A stretch of 64,000 nt of DNA from Rossellomorea vietnamensis (GTDB lineage: Bacteria; Bacillota; Bacilli; Bacillales; Bacillaceae_B), in the NCBI RefSeq assembly GCF_008180415.1, contig NZ_VTEI01000006.1:84087-148086 (forward strand). The letters are read 5' to 3'. Made by a program: the position numbers and the translations under genes. This document shows, one piece after another, positions 39,569 to 48,741 of the stretch (position 1 is the first letter of the stretch; each line of letters starts with the position of its first letter). Under the pieces are notes generated by a model, which worked only from the letters and a program-made list of their open reading frames with translations, was not told the origin of the DNA and ran no database searches.

Positions 39569-40030
39569 AAGATCCCTCCGAAATATAAGTGACAATTGTC
39601 CAATAGCAGATTTCTACATTTTTCCCGACAATTAGAGAATTTAAGTCATTCATCGTATAGCTTCTATAATATATGATTTTCCTTAGTTAGAAAAGGAAAA
39701 CCTTACATTAAAGCCTAATATTTCATCATTTCTTACTATTCTTACCCCTATTGACCTATCCCGAATCATTTTCAAGCATATCTTCGTTATTGACATCCTT
39801 TCATTAATCATGATCTTTTAGTTCCTGATTTATTTATTGAGCTATCTTCATAGTTCATTTATGGATCAGGACTATCAATATGGAGAGCGAAACGGGATTT
39901 TTCAACAAGGGGTTACTCTAATAAAACAGCAGTTTTTGAATAATCCCCCTGTAATGGGACTTTCTATACTGATTGCTGGGATAATTCTGGGGGAGATAAG
40001 GCTTTCAACATACACAATTAACCCTTCAAC
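39569..40030. other. Non-coding gap upstream of ymfK
   Basis: About 460 bp. A plus-strand frame from about 39837 runs into the antisense of ymfJ, has no ribosome-binding site and is not called. Presumably holds the ymfK promoter. Confidence 0.4.
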
Positions 40031-40060
40031 AAATAAAAAAAGAGAGGAATTGCTTCCCCT
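40031..40060 (-). terminator. Terminator of ymfJ
   Basis: Minus strand AAGAGGGGAAGC / GCAATTCCTCTCTT-type hairpin with T7 tail. Confidence 0.75.
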
Positions 40061-40061
40061 C

Positions 40062-40319
40062 TTAGCGAGTGCCGTCATTCTTTACAAGCTTGACCATCAT
40101 GTTGGCAATTGCATGCTGCTCTTCAGTAGATGCAACAGACCACAAGTCAGCAAGGACACGCTCCTGGTCGTTTTTCGCTTCTACCTGATTTGCCAAATAG
40201 TCTCCCACTTGATAAGCAAGGTCTGAAACCACTTCACCTTGAACGCCTTCACTTTGTGCTTGATTCAAACGGTCACCCAAAAAGTTTTTCCAATCTTGCC
40301 AGTTATCCAATACAGACAT
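40062..40319 (-). CDS. ymfJ: YmfJ, DUF3243 protein
   Basis: 85 residues, all-helical. SVLDNWQDWKNFLGDRLNQA is the family start. Function unknown; conserved in Bacillaceae between ymfI and ymfK. GGAGG eight bases before ATG 40319; an upstream in-frame start at 40343 is less well placed. Confidence 0.88.
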   Translation of the reverse strand: MSVLDNWQDWKNFLGDRLNQAQSEGVQGEVVSDLAYQVGDYLANQVEAKNDQERVLADLWSVASTEEQHAIANMMVKLVKNDGTR

Positions 40320-40473
40320 ACGTGGAGCCTCCTTAGAAGTCATGCTTTGATTCAGGCCTCATTCTGCAGATTAAAGGCCCTGCATTTCTTTAAGAAATAC
40401 AACCTTAGTTTGCATCTTCCCCAAAGAAAATATTCATTGGGCTTTCAGAAATTCTCCAGGCCGTTTTGCGATT

Positions 40474-41196
40474 TTACGTATACCAGCCGCCATTGACTGA
40501 AAGCACCTGCCCTGTAATGTAAGATGATTTAGAAGAAAGCAAAAAATCAATGGTGTCTGCCACTTCGGACGGTTCTGCCATTCTGCCCATTGGGATTTCA
40601 TCAACAACTTCAGAAATTTCCTCTGTTGAAAAACTGGTCATCATGTCTGTTTTTACAGCTCCCGGTGCAACCGCATTCACCCTAACATTGTTTCTAGCCA
40701 GCTCTTTGCTTAAAGCTTTCACAAACGCTATTTGAGCACCTTTTACTGAGGAATATAACACTTCACAAGCAGCTCCTGTCTGACCCCAGATCGAACTGAC
40801 AATGACTGCATTCCCGATAGGGCTCTGTAACAATTTCGGCAGAAGCCCCTGCATGATTTTCATCAAGGATTTAACATGAAGATTCCACATGCCGTCCATT
40901 TGTTCGTCTGAAATATCTTGAAACAATCCATATAGGGGTGTCCCGCTAGTATAGATGACCGCATCCACATGGAATATCTGTGAGAGAAGATTTTGTGCTC
41001 CGCTTTCCGACGAAAGATCTGCTTTCACTGGTATATACTCACCTTGAAACTCACTAATTTCTCCAAGAAGTTCCTCAACTGCCGTTTGATTAGAATGATA
41101 ATGAAGATATAAATTCCATCCTTTTTCGGCTAATGTGAGGGCTGTTTGTCTGCCGATCCCTCCTGAGGACCCAATAATCAAAGCAAACTTTTTCAT
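40474..41196 (-). CDS. ymfI: YmfI, FabG-like short-chain dehydrogenase
   Basis: 240 residues. Cofactor motif GSSGGIGRQTA near the N-terminus (TGxxxGIG variant, GSSGGIG), catalytic Ser-Tyr-Lys: VSSIWGQ, and YSSVKGA (YxxxK). C-terminal GQVLSVNGGW. Elongation-factor-like reductases are paralogues of FabG; substrate unknown. ATG 41196 with AGGAG close upstream. Stands between ymfH and ymfJ as in B. subtilis, but separated from ymfH by nearly 800 bp of repeats. Confidence 0.9.
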   Translation of the reverse strand: MKKFALIIGSSGGIGRQTALTLAEKGWNLYLHYHSNQTAVEELLGEISEFQGEYIPVKADLSSESGAQNLLSQIFHVDAVIYTSGTPLYGLFQDISDEQMDGMWNLHVKSLMKIMQGLLPKLLQSPIGNAVIVSSIWGQTGAACEVLYSSVKGAQIAFVKALSKELARNNVRVNAVAPGAVKTDMMTSFSTEEISEVVDEIPMGRMAEPSEVADTIDFLLSSKSSYITGQVLSVNGGWYT

Positions 41197-41370
41197 AAGT
41201 CTCCTGACCCCCTTTTGAAGCTTTTTATACATTTATGTAAGACTGTTTCTTACCATTAGTTATTGATTTTGCTTTTTAATGTCCCATGGATACTGAGACC
41301 TCTCTATAAACTGGAAGAGCTGCCCTATTCTTACCTGCCAGGATAGGCTAGTTCACCAAGCCGTTTTCTT

Positions 41371-41882
41371 TTAAAAAAGGGTGTTTTCGTATAACGGGTC
41401 TGTTACCAATTGAACAAATTCACCAGCAAGAATACCGGTAAATCATCAAAAAAGGAGTGGCAAAACCAATGCGGTTTAACACTCATTTTGAAGTTTTTAT
41501 TTTTAATTTTGTAATACAAAGTGCACCCTAAATAGCAAATGACAGAACTTTTTTGTTCTTTAAAATTTGCCGCACAATTTCCTATACACTTTCAATCCCA
41601 TATTAATTTGAAGGAGAGTTGTTAATTCTAAAAAATCTAGCAATGACTTGATTGGAACGGAAGGTGCATGACCTCCTGCTGGACTAGCGTGCGTCTAGTT
41701 CCAGCACCTGGAGTGGAAATCAGTAGACATTTTTTTGTATTTCAAACTAAGAGTTTTATCTCTTATCGGGGGAGAGTGGCTCTTTTCTTTTCGGTGTTCC
41801 CAGATTTTACCCCTCTTAATATGGTTACTTTTCGGAATTAGTTTCAAATAGCAACAAAGTTTACGAAAAGAGCCTTCAAAAA
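41371..41882 (+). repeat. Element A copy 6, interrupted by element B copy 2
   Basis: The left end TTAAAAAAGGGTGTTTTCGT lies at 41371, and the family sequence resumes at about 41749 with AGAGTTTTATCTCTTATCGG and ends AGCAACAAAGTTTACGAAAA then GAGCC at 41875. Element B lies between, in place of the usual TTGTTGCTTTCGG...GGATACT stretch. Confidence 0.7.
41392..41748 (-). mobile_element. Element B copy 2, with 106-bp core inverted relative to copy 1
   Basis: The minus strand matches 3660-3930 in order (TGATTTCCACTCCAGGTGC, the GC palindrome in shortened form, GCACCTTCCGTTCCAATCAA, then AAGTTCTGTCATTTGCTATT and TAGGGT). The adjoining core (41406-41511) is 106 bp long, exactly like the core of copy 1 (3932-4037), but reversed with respect to that flank. 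Confidence 0.7.
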
Positions 41883-41917
41883 TTTAATAGCAGTAAAATT
41901 TCCGAAAGACCCTTATG

Positions 41918-41973
41918 CAAAAACCCAGCAGGAACTGAGGTTTTGTTCCCTCAATTTCTGCCGGGCTTTTTCA
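41918..41973 (-). terminator. Terminator of ymfH
   Basis: A long stem, AAAGCCCGGCAG / CTGCTGGGTTTT with an inner AAATTGAGGG / CCTCAGTT, and a T-rich end on the minus strand. Confidence 0.85.
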
Positions 41974-41981
41974 AAATCTGT

Positions 41982-43277
41982 TTATTTTTCTTTAGGAAGC
42001 ACCTGACAGACTGTGAACCTTTTTTCGTCAAAATACTCGGACACCACTGAGTTGATATCCTCAAAAGTGATCGTTTCGAGTGTAGGCACGACATCAAATA
42101 AGTCCATTTCATTGAATGCATAGCGAGTGAATTGATTGGCGATATACTCAGGAGAATTGATGGCCCTTAAGAATGCTCCGATCTTTTTCTTTTTCGTCCG
42201 CTCCAAGGCTTCTTGCGTAAGGGTCTTCCCTTCCTTGGCATTTAAGAGGATTTCAGTGATTCGATCTGCCATCTCATCTGGTTTCTCTGTATCACCGCCA
42301 AGAATGGCAAAGCCAAACCCTTTTTCCTGAGTGAAGTCATAATGAAATGTCTCATCGATAAGGCCATCATTATATAATGAGAAGTAATTCTCTGAGCTTT
42401 TGCCGAATAACATATCCAACGCAATATTCATGGAAAGCTCGTGTTTCAGCATTTCGCTACCCTGCTGTTCTGTATTGACGGCTTTGACACCCACCAGGCA
42501 TTTCGGTGCCTGGACATTCATGTGAAGGACCTGTTTCTTCTCAGCGGCCTCCACTGGTTCATCTTCGAAACAGCGTTTGATTTCATCCATTTCTTTGTAG
42601 TCTTTTTTACTTTGGTTTTCCCTGACCTGCTTGATGATTTTTTCAGGATCTACAGCGCCCACTATGAACATGAGCATGTTGCTTGGGTGATAAAAAGTTT
42701 CATAGCATTGATATAGCATATCCTTGGTAATATGTGAGATGGATTCAATAGTCCCTGCTATATCAATTTTCACAGGATGATTATGATACATATTTTGGAT
42801 GACACCAAAGTACAAACGCCAGTCAGCGTTGTCGTCATACATTGTAATTTCCTGGCCGATGATTCCTTTTTCTTTCTCAACGGTACTTTCAGTGAAGTAA
42901 GGAGCTTGAACAAAGTCAATCAAAGTTTCCAGATTCTTCTCCACTTCAGAAGTAGAAGAGAAAAGGTAGGCTGTCCTTGTAAAGGATGTGAATGCATTGG
43001 CGGAAGCTCCCTGCTTACTGAACTTCTGGAATACATCTTCATCTTCCTTTTCAAAAAGCTTGTGCTCCAGGAAATGGGCGATACCATCTGGCACTTTTGA
43101 AAATTCAGTACTTCCTTTAGGGACAAAATGATTGTCTATAGATCCATACTTGGTTGTAAATGTAGCGTACGTTTTATTGAATCCCTTTTTTGGCAGTACA
43201 TATACCTGAAGTCCATTATCCATCTTCTCAAAAAATAATTCTTCTTGCAGCTGATCGAATGAGATTTTTTCCATCAT
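41982..43277 (-). CDS. ymfH: YmfH, M16 family zinc metallopeptidase
   Basis: 431 residues. The inverted zinc motif HFLEH is at 68-72, with the downstream Glu ligand expected near 150 (KGIIGQEITMYDD). A pitrilysin/insulinase-type peptidase, likely active as a heterodimer with YmfF, the gene immediately upstream (stop and start adjacent). GGAGGG precedes the ATG. Cellular substrate unknown. Confidence 0.93.
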   Translation of the reverse strand: MMEKISFDQLQEELFFEKMDNGLQVYVLPKKGFNKTYATFTTKYGSIDNHFVPKGSTEFSKVPDGIAHFLEHKLFEKEDEDVFQKFSKQGASANAFTSFTRTAYLFSSTSEVEKNLETLIDFVQAPYFTESTVEKEKGIIGQEITMYDDNADWRLYFGVIQNMYHNHPVKIDIAGTIESISHITKDMLYQCYETFYHPSNMLMFIVGAVDPEKIIKQVRENQSKKDYKEMDEIKRCFEDEPVEAAEKKQVLHMNVQAPKCLVGVKAVNTEQQGSEMLKHELSMNIALDMLFGKSSENYFSLYNDGLIDETFHYDFTQEKGFGFAILGGDTEKPDEMADRITEILLNAKEGKTLTQEALERTKKKKIGAFLRAINSPEYIANQFTRYAFNEMDLFDVVPTLETITFEDINSVVSEYFDEKRFTVCQVLPKEK

Positions 43278-44552
43278 TCATCCCTCCATTCCTGTAAGAA
43301 AATAGATGGTATCCATATTGACTTTTTTCGCAACAGTGGTGATTTCTTCTTTTGTAACCTTCTCTATACTCTCCAGCCAATGATCAAGCTCAATTTTTTG
43401 CCCTGAAACGACATTGTGGTAAAGGATTTCCACGAGGCCCCTTGGAGTGTCGATGGTTTCAAGAAGCTGATTCCTGATCACCGCTTTAGTCTGCTGAATT
43501 TCTCCTTCTGTGAAGTCACCATTTTTCATTGCCTGCATTTGTTCTTTAATGATGGTCACTGCCTGGTCATAATTCTTGCCATCGATCCCCGACATTACCA
43601 TCATCAACCCTTTATGGCTTTCCAGTCTGCTCGCAGCATAGTAGGCAAGGCTTGCTTTCTCACGCACGTTAATGAATAACTTGGAGTGTGAAAATCCTCC
43701 AAAAACTCCATTGAACACTTGCAGTGCCCAATAATCATCCGCTCCATAAGCTACATTCGTTCTATACCCAATGTTCAGCTTGCCTTGCTTAACATCATGT
43801 TTTTCAACCACTTCATTGACTTCATGGAAAGAACCTGAGTTGGCACTGCTGATGACCTGGGCATCCCTGTTCTGTAAAGAAAAAATCTCTTCACACATTT
43901 TTTCAGCTTCCTCTGCGTCGACGTCCCCTATTACATATAGATCCATTTCATCATTTTGAATTGCTTCCCGATAATACTTATAAAGGCTTTCAGCCGACGT
44001 TTTATCGACTTCCTCGAGAATACCATTGGGATGAAGGGAATATGGTTCATCCTTGCACATCTCCTCTACAAGACGGGAATTCGCATATCTCATTTTGTCG
44101 TCAAAAACGGACTGAATCCTCACCTTTTGGTTTTTCTTCTCTTTTTCTACTGTTTCTGTATGAAAAGAGTCACCAGATATGTTCGGATACAATACTACAT
44201 CTGCAAGAAATTGAAGCCCCTTTCTCAGCAGCGGTTCAGAATCCTTCAGGAATTTCTCATTCGCCACCTCGACGGAAAAGCTCATCACATGATATTCGCC
44301 TTTTTTAGCCAGGTCTACAAAAAAATTCGCTCCATACAATTCATCAAGATAAGAGCGGAGTGCTGTCGTACTAGGATATTTCTTAGCACTGCTTTGCAGC
44401 ACGTGGGGAAGGAGCCCTCTTGGCGTCACTTCCTCTGCTTTTAAAGGAGATTTCATTCTCCAAACAAGGGTGTTTGTCTTATATTTATCAGTCCGGACAA
44501 TATGTAACGAATAACCGCTTTTCGTTTTGACCACTTCATTGACTATAGACAT
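43278..44552 (-). CDS. ymfF: YmfF, M16-like peptidase partner lacking the zinc motif
   Basis: 424 residues with the M16 fold (LLPHVLQSSAKKYPSTTALRS where HxxEH would be). The zinc-binding HxxEH is missing; a C-terminal R/Y substrate-binding region is retained (LAYYAASRLESHKG). By analogy with M16 heterodimers this is the non-catalytic half that forms the active site with YmfH. AAAGGAGG before the ATG. First gene of the ymfF-ymfH pair. Confidence 0.92.
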   Translation of the reverse strand: MSIVNEVVKTKSGYSLHIVRTDKYKTNTLVWRMKSPLKAEEVTPRGLLPHVLQSSAKKYPSTTALRSYLDELYGANFFVDLAKKGEYHVMSFSVEVANEKFLKDSEPLLRKGLQFLADVVLYPNISGDSFHTETVEKEKKNQKVRIQSVFDDKMRYANSRLVEEMCKDEPYSLHPNGILEEVDKTSAESLYKYYREAIQNDEMDLYVIGDVDAEEAEKMCEEIFSLQNRDAQVISSANSGSFHEVNEVVEKHDVKQGKLNIGYRTNVAYGADDYWALQVFNGVFGGFSHSKLFINVREKASLAYYAASRLESHKGLMMVMSGIDGKNYDQAVTIIKEQMQAMKNGDFTEGEIQQTKAVIRNQLLETIDTPRGLVEILYHNVVSGQKIELDHWLESIEKVTKEEITTVAKKVNMDTIYFLTGMEG

Positions 44553-44945
44553 TAGCCATCCTCCTTTTGCTGAAAAGATCTTTTTACAAATTTGCTATTA
44601 AAAAATTCAGGTTTTACATTAAAAGAACTGTTTATCATATTTATTTTGATGTAAATTCTCTTTAACTATACATGTTAGGCTTTAACTCTTTCAAGTTTTT
44701 ACCTCTCATGCCAATCCGATCCCTGCGGGTTTTTTTTCGGATTTTATCTATTATATGCAGATAAAACTGAGAGCATATCTTCATATATTTACCTAAAGAA
44801 ATCTCTGGATATGAAGATTGAAAATGTATTTTATCTATTGGTTCCACACAAATTGTGTTGAAATAAAAAAATCGCATACTCTTTTTAATAATAGGAGTCA
44901 AAGATGCCTACAGCATCCCGCCTTTAACTTATAACCACAGGCAAT
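44553..44945. other. Non-coding gap, nothing recognised
   Basis: About 390 A+T-rich bases between ymfF and the nup terminator. A minus-strand frame at 44662-44901 has no ribosome-binding site and is not called. Confidence 0.4.
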
Positions 44946-44982
44946 AAAAAAAGCGGAAAACATTTAACGTTTTCCGCTCAAA
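44946..44982 (-). terminator. Terminator of the nup operon
   Basis: GAGCGGAAAACGTT / AACGTTTTCCGCT-type stem and T7 tail after nupQ. Confidence 0.85.
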
Positions 44983-44996
44983 GATACCAGGAAGTA

Positions 44997-45962
44997 TTAT
45001 CTGCTTCCTTTTATATATGGATTTCCAAGAGCTTTCGGTGCATCAGCTCGTCCGATGAATCCTGCCAGAGCAAGGATGGTCAATACGTAAGGCGCAATCT
45101 GCAAGTAAACACTTGGTACGTTTTCAAACAATGGAATGCTCGATCCAACAATACTTAAACTTTGCGCGAATCCAAAGAAAAGCGCTGCGCCCATTGCACC
45201 GAGGGGATTCCATTTACCAAAGATCATCGCAGCCAGCGCCATGAATCCTTGACCGGTAATAGTGGAATGGCTGAAATCCAGAGAGATCGATTGAGCGTAG
45301 ACAGCTCCACCAAGTCCTCCAAGGACCCCGGAGATAAAAACACCAATATAGCGCATTTGGGTTACGTTGATTCCCATAGTATCGGCAGCCATCGGATGTT
45401 CTCCTACTGAGCGGAGCCTCAAACCAAAGGGTGTTTTATAAAGAATATACCACACTACAAAGGCAAGGATGATTGCAATATATGCGGTATAAGTCACGCG
45501 GCTGAAAAACAAGTTTCCAATGACAGGAATATCGCTCAGAAAAGGAATATCGATTTTCTTAAAACTGTTCTCCGTCCGGATGATATCGGTCTGTCCTTTA
45601 TCATAGATAAGTTTAACAAGGAATAAGCCGGCACCCAAAGCAAGGAAGTTAATTGCAACACCGCTTACAACCTGGTCCGCACGGAAAGTGATGGAAGCTA
45701 AAGCATGAAGCAATGAAAGCAGACCTCCGACCGCCATAGCCGCCAGCAGCGCTACCCATGGAGTAGCGGCACCGAAAGTCGATGCAAAAGTAAGGTTAAA
45801 AACTATAGCCGCAAAGGCGCCAATGACCATCAGCCCTTCCAGGCCGATATTTACTACTCCTGAGCGTTCAGAGAACACTCCACCCAATGCAGTGAAAATA
45901 AGCGGAGCTGCCACAACCAGAGTTGAAGAAATAATGATTTCCAAGATTGTCATAATACCCAC
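44997..45962 (-). CDS. nupQ: Nucleoside ABC transporter permease (NupQ type)
   Basis: About 321 residues with eight or more membrane segments, BPD_transp_2 family (GGVFSERSGVVNIGLEGLMVIGA and AMAADTMGIN-type loop EHPMAADTMGIN). Second permease of the guanosine/nucleoside importer. GTG 45962 with GGGGGTG six bases upstream is chosen; ATG 45953 is possible. Last gene of nupN-O-P-Q. Confidence 0.9.
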   Translation of the reverse strand: MGIMTILEIIISSTLVVAAPLIFTALGGVFSERSGVVNIGLEGLMVIGAFAAIVFNLTFASTFGAATPWVALLAAMAVGGLLSLLHALASITFRADQVVSGVAINFLALGAGLFLVKLIYDKGQTDIIRTENSFKKIDIPFLSDIPVIGNLFFSRVTYTAYIAIILAFVVWYILYKTPFGLRLRSVGEHPMAADTMGINVTQMRYIGVFISGVLGGLGGAVYAQSISLDFSHSTITGQGFMALAAMIFGKWNPLGAMGAALFFGFAQSLSIVGSSIPLFENVPSVYLQIAPYVLTILALAGFIGRADAPKALGNPYIKGSR

Positions 45963-47006
45963 TTATTTCACCCCCTTTTTCGGACGATTCAACAGCCATT
46001 TAATCATATAGCTGGATGCCACAAAGAATATAATCAAGGCAATGACAATTTCAACAAGTTCATTTGGCACACCTGATTCAAGCGGCATGTTCAAGGAACC
46101 TACCTTTAAGCCACCAAACAGAATAGCCGCCAATATAACACCTAAAGCTGCATTGCCTCCAAGCAGGGCAACCGCGATTCCGTCAAATCCAACTCCTGAA
46201 AAGCTGGAATGCAAGAAAGCAAAACCGAAAGTTCCCAGCCCTTCCATCGCTCCTGCTAATCCGGCAAAAGCTCCTGAGATGACCATGGACAAAACAATGT
46301 TTTTATTCACATTCATCCCGGCATATTGTGAGGCATGCTGGTTGAATCCAACTGATCGCAACTCGTATCCAGTTGTAGTTTTTTCCAGTAAGAACCACAT
46401 AAGGATTGCGGCAGCAACAGCTAAATAGATTCCATTATGAAGAGTTGAATAGTCAGTCAGTGTTTCAAAAAATCCACTTCTTAATGATGCTGACTCCGGA
46501 ATGCTTCCAGTCGCATCTGCTTCATCGGCAATGACATTTCTAATAAGATAATTAGTAGAATAAAGTGCGATGTAGTTCATCATAATCGTTACAATTACTT
46601 CATGAACTCGCCATTTAGCTTTCAGAATACCAGGAACAAGTCCCCATAAAGCCCCGGCGGCTGCAGCTGCAATTATGGATAAAGGGAGATGAATGATCTT
46701 AGGAAGATCGAAAGCAAGCCCTACCCAAACGGAAGCTGTCCAGCCAACCAAAAGCTGTCCTTCCACCCCGATATTGAACAAACCTGTACGGAAAGCGAAT
46801 GCTACCGCCAAGCCTGCGAGTATATAGGGGATCACCTGTCTCAACGTTTCCCCGACGTAGAACCTGTCACCAAAAGCTCCGCTCCATAGTGCTGCATAGC
46901 CTTCTATAGGATTATATCCAGTGATAAGCATGATAATTGCACCAGCCAGCAGACCCAGAATGACAGAAATAACTGGGATTAAAATATTTTGATACTTTCT
47001 AGACAT
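45963..47006 (-). CDS. nupP: Nucleoside ABC transporter permease (NupP type)
   Basis: About 347 residues, polytopic (FAFRTGLFNIGVEGQLLVGW is the conserved permease loop). ATG 47006 overlaps the nupO stop by 8 bp with GAAGGTG nine bases upstream; a GTG at 47018 is less likely. Translationally coupled to nupO; pairs with nupQ to form the channel. Confidence 0.9.
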   Translation of the reverse strand: MSRKYQNILIPVISVILGLLAGAIIMLITGYNPIEGYAALWSGAFGDRFYVGETLRQVIPYILAGLAVAFAFRTGLFNIGVEGQLLVGWTASVWVGLAFDLPKIIHLPLSIIAAAAAGALWGLVPGILKAKWRVHEVIVTIMMNYIALYSTNYLIRNVIADEADATGSIPESASLRSGFFETLTDYSTLHNGIYLAVAAAILMWFLLEKTTTGYELRSVGFNQHASQYAGMNVNKNIVLSMVISGAFAGLAGAMEGLGTFGFAFLHSSFSGVGFDGIAVALLGGNAALGVILAAILFGGLKVGSLNMPLESGVPNELVEIVIALIIFFVASSYMIKWLLNRPKKGVK

Positions 47007-48534
47007 TGACAGAGTCACCTTCTTTCTTCCGTTTGGAACCAGCCATCAACAGCCCCAATTCTTGTTCTGTTGTTTCTTTAGGGTCGACGATCGCCACGAT
47101 CTCACCTTCATAAATAACAGCAATCCGGTCACTGACGTTTATAATTTCATCAAGTTCAAATGAAAGCAAAAGAACTGCTTTATTGTTGTCACGCTGTTCT
47201 ATTAAGCGGCTGTGAATGAATTCAATTGCCCCAACATCCAGCCCTCGTGTAGGCTGTGCAGCAATTAAAAGATCAGGATTTCTGTCGATTTCCCGGCCGA
47301 TAATTGCCTTTTGCTGGTTTCCGCCAGATAAAGATCTTGCAAGTGTATATTCACTAGGTGTACGGACGTCATATTCACCAATTAATGAAGCAGCTTTTTT
47401 GTAAACCTGCTTAAAATTCATTACCCCCGATTTGGAGTAAGGTTTTTGGTAATAGGTTTGCAGCACCATGTTTTCACCAATTGGGAAATCAAGAACAAGA
47501 CCATGTTTATGGCGGTCCTGAGGAATATGGGCAAGGCCCGACTCCGTAATTTTACGGGGCTTATGATTTTGTATTTCTTTTCCGTTCAGTTTTATAGAGC
47601 CGCCTGTCGTTTTATGCAGCCCAGCAATTGCTTCAATCAGCTCTGTCTGGCCATTTCCGTCCACACCGGCAATCCCCACAATTTCCCCTGCTCTAACAGT
47701 AAGGCTCAGTCCTCTTACCGCCTCGACTCCCCGTGAATCTTTTACTCTGAGGTTTTCTATTTCCAGAACAGGCTCATTCGGAGCGGCCGGGCTTTTCTGG
47801 GTTGTAAAGTTAACTTCCCTTCCAACCATCAGGCTTGCAAGTTCATTTACATCTGTTTCTTCCACAGTCACTGTACCGATTCCCTGACCTTTTCTGATTA
47901 CGGTACATCGATCACAAACTTCCATGATTTCTTTCAGTTTATGAGTGATAAGAATAATGGATTTACCTTCTTTTATCAGTGTTTTCATTATTACAATAAG
48001 CTCTTTGATTTCCTGAGGCGTCAATACGGCTGTCGGTTCATCAAATATCAGGATTTCTGCTCCGCGGTATAATGTCTTCAATATCTCTACGCGCTGCTGC
48101 ATTCCGACGGAAATATCAGATATCTTAGCTTGAGGATCTACCGCCAGTCCGTACCGATCTGAAATCTCCCGCACTTCCTTTTCTGCCTTTTTAATATCGA
48201 TTTTACCGCCTGATTTAGGTTCCTTACCCAAAATGATATTTTCTGTAACCGTAAAGGTATCCACAAGCATAAAATGCTGATGGACCATACCGATCCCCAG
48301 ATCATTGGCAATGTTGGGATTAGTAATTTTGACACTTTTCCCATTGACTCTGATTTCACCCTTTTCAGGTTGATAGAGACCGAAAAGAACGTTCATTAGT
48401 GTTGATTTTCCAGCACCATTTTCCCCCAAGAGCGCATGGATTTCGCCCGGCTTTAATTGAAGGGTTATATTATCATTAGCCACGATACCAGGAAATTCTT
48501 TGCGAATATTCAACATTTCAATAACATATTCCAC
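46999..48534 (-). CDS. nupO: Nucleoside ABC transporter ATP-binding protein (NupO type)
   Basis: 511 residues with two ABC modules. The first has GENGAGKST (about 38-46) and LSVGMQQRVEI as signature (ISVGMQQR), Walker B LIFDEPTA; the second has GNGQTELIEAI as degenerate Walker A, LSGGNQQKAIIG and LIAAQPTRGLD. This asymmetry is typical of sugar/nucleoside (BMP-linked) ATPases. GTG 48534 is eight bases after AAGGAG. Its 5' side has two hairpins that separate it from nupN. Confidence 0.92.
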   Translation of the reverse strand: MEYVIEMLNIRKEFPGIVANDNITLQLKPGEIHALLGENGAGKSTLMNVLFGLYQPEKGEIRVNGKSVKITNPNIANDLGIGMVHQHFMLVDTFTVTENIILGKEPKSGGKIDIKKAEKEVREISDRYGLAVDPQAKISDISVGMQQRVEILKTLYRGAEILIFDEPTAVLTPQEIKELIVIMKTLIKEGKSIILITHKLKEIMEVCDRCTVIRKGQGIGTVTVEETDVNELASLMVGREVNFTTQKSPAAPNEPVLEIENLRVKDSRGVEAVRGLSLTVRAGEIVGIAGVDGNGQTELIEAIAGLHKTTGGSIKLNGKEIQNHKPRKITESGLAHIPQDRHKHGLVLDFPIGENMVLQTYYQKPYSKSGVMNFKQVYKKAASLIGEYDVRTPSEYTLARSLSGGNQQKAIIGREIDRNPDLLIAAQPTRGLDVGAIEFIHSRLIEQRDNNKAVLLLSFELDEIINVSDRIAVIYEGEIVAIVDPKETTEQELGLLMAGSKRKKEGDSVNV

Positions 48535-48637
48535 CAGATTCACTCCTTGCTATAAATAGAGTCTTTCATTAAAGTATGAAGTCAGACTTTTAAAACAGTT
48601 TGAATTTAATTTAGGAATTTAGCCCCCTGAAAAACCC

Positions 48638-48731
48638 CTAAATAAAAAGCAGAATCAAAAAATTCTACTTTTTATTTAAGCTTTTTAATTAATTGGTGGG
48701 AAATGAGTTCGTTCTCTTTCCCCACCAATTA
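48638..48731 (-). promoter_or_regulatory. Two intercistronic hairpins between nupN and nupO
   Basis: Minus strand: ATTGGTGGGGAAA pairs with TTTCCCACCAAT (48731-48694), then AAATAAAAAGTAGAAT pairs with ATTCTGCTTTTTATTT (about 48678-48640). The second has a weak T-rich tail. Placed directly after the substrate-binding gene, where such hairpins commonly stabilise or partly terminate the mRNA to keep binding protein in excess. Confidence 0.65.
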
Positions 48732-48741
48732 TGGCAATTAT

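Noticed and set aside
39837..40226. Plus-strand frame of about 130 codons with a hydrophobic stretch, upstream of and antisense to ymfJ
   Set aside because: No ribosome-binding site; its second half is simply the reverse of ymfJ, and the first half shows no recognisable domain.
44662..44901. Minus-strand frame of 79 codons downstream of ymfF
   Set aside because: No ribosome-binding site and no recognisable domain; A+T-rich DNA gives such frames by chance.
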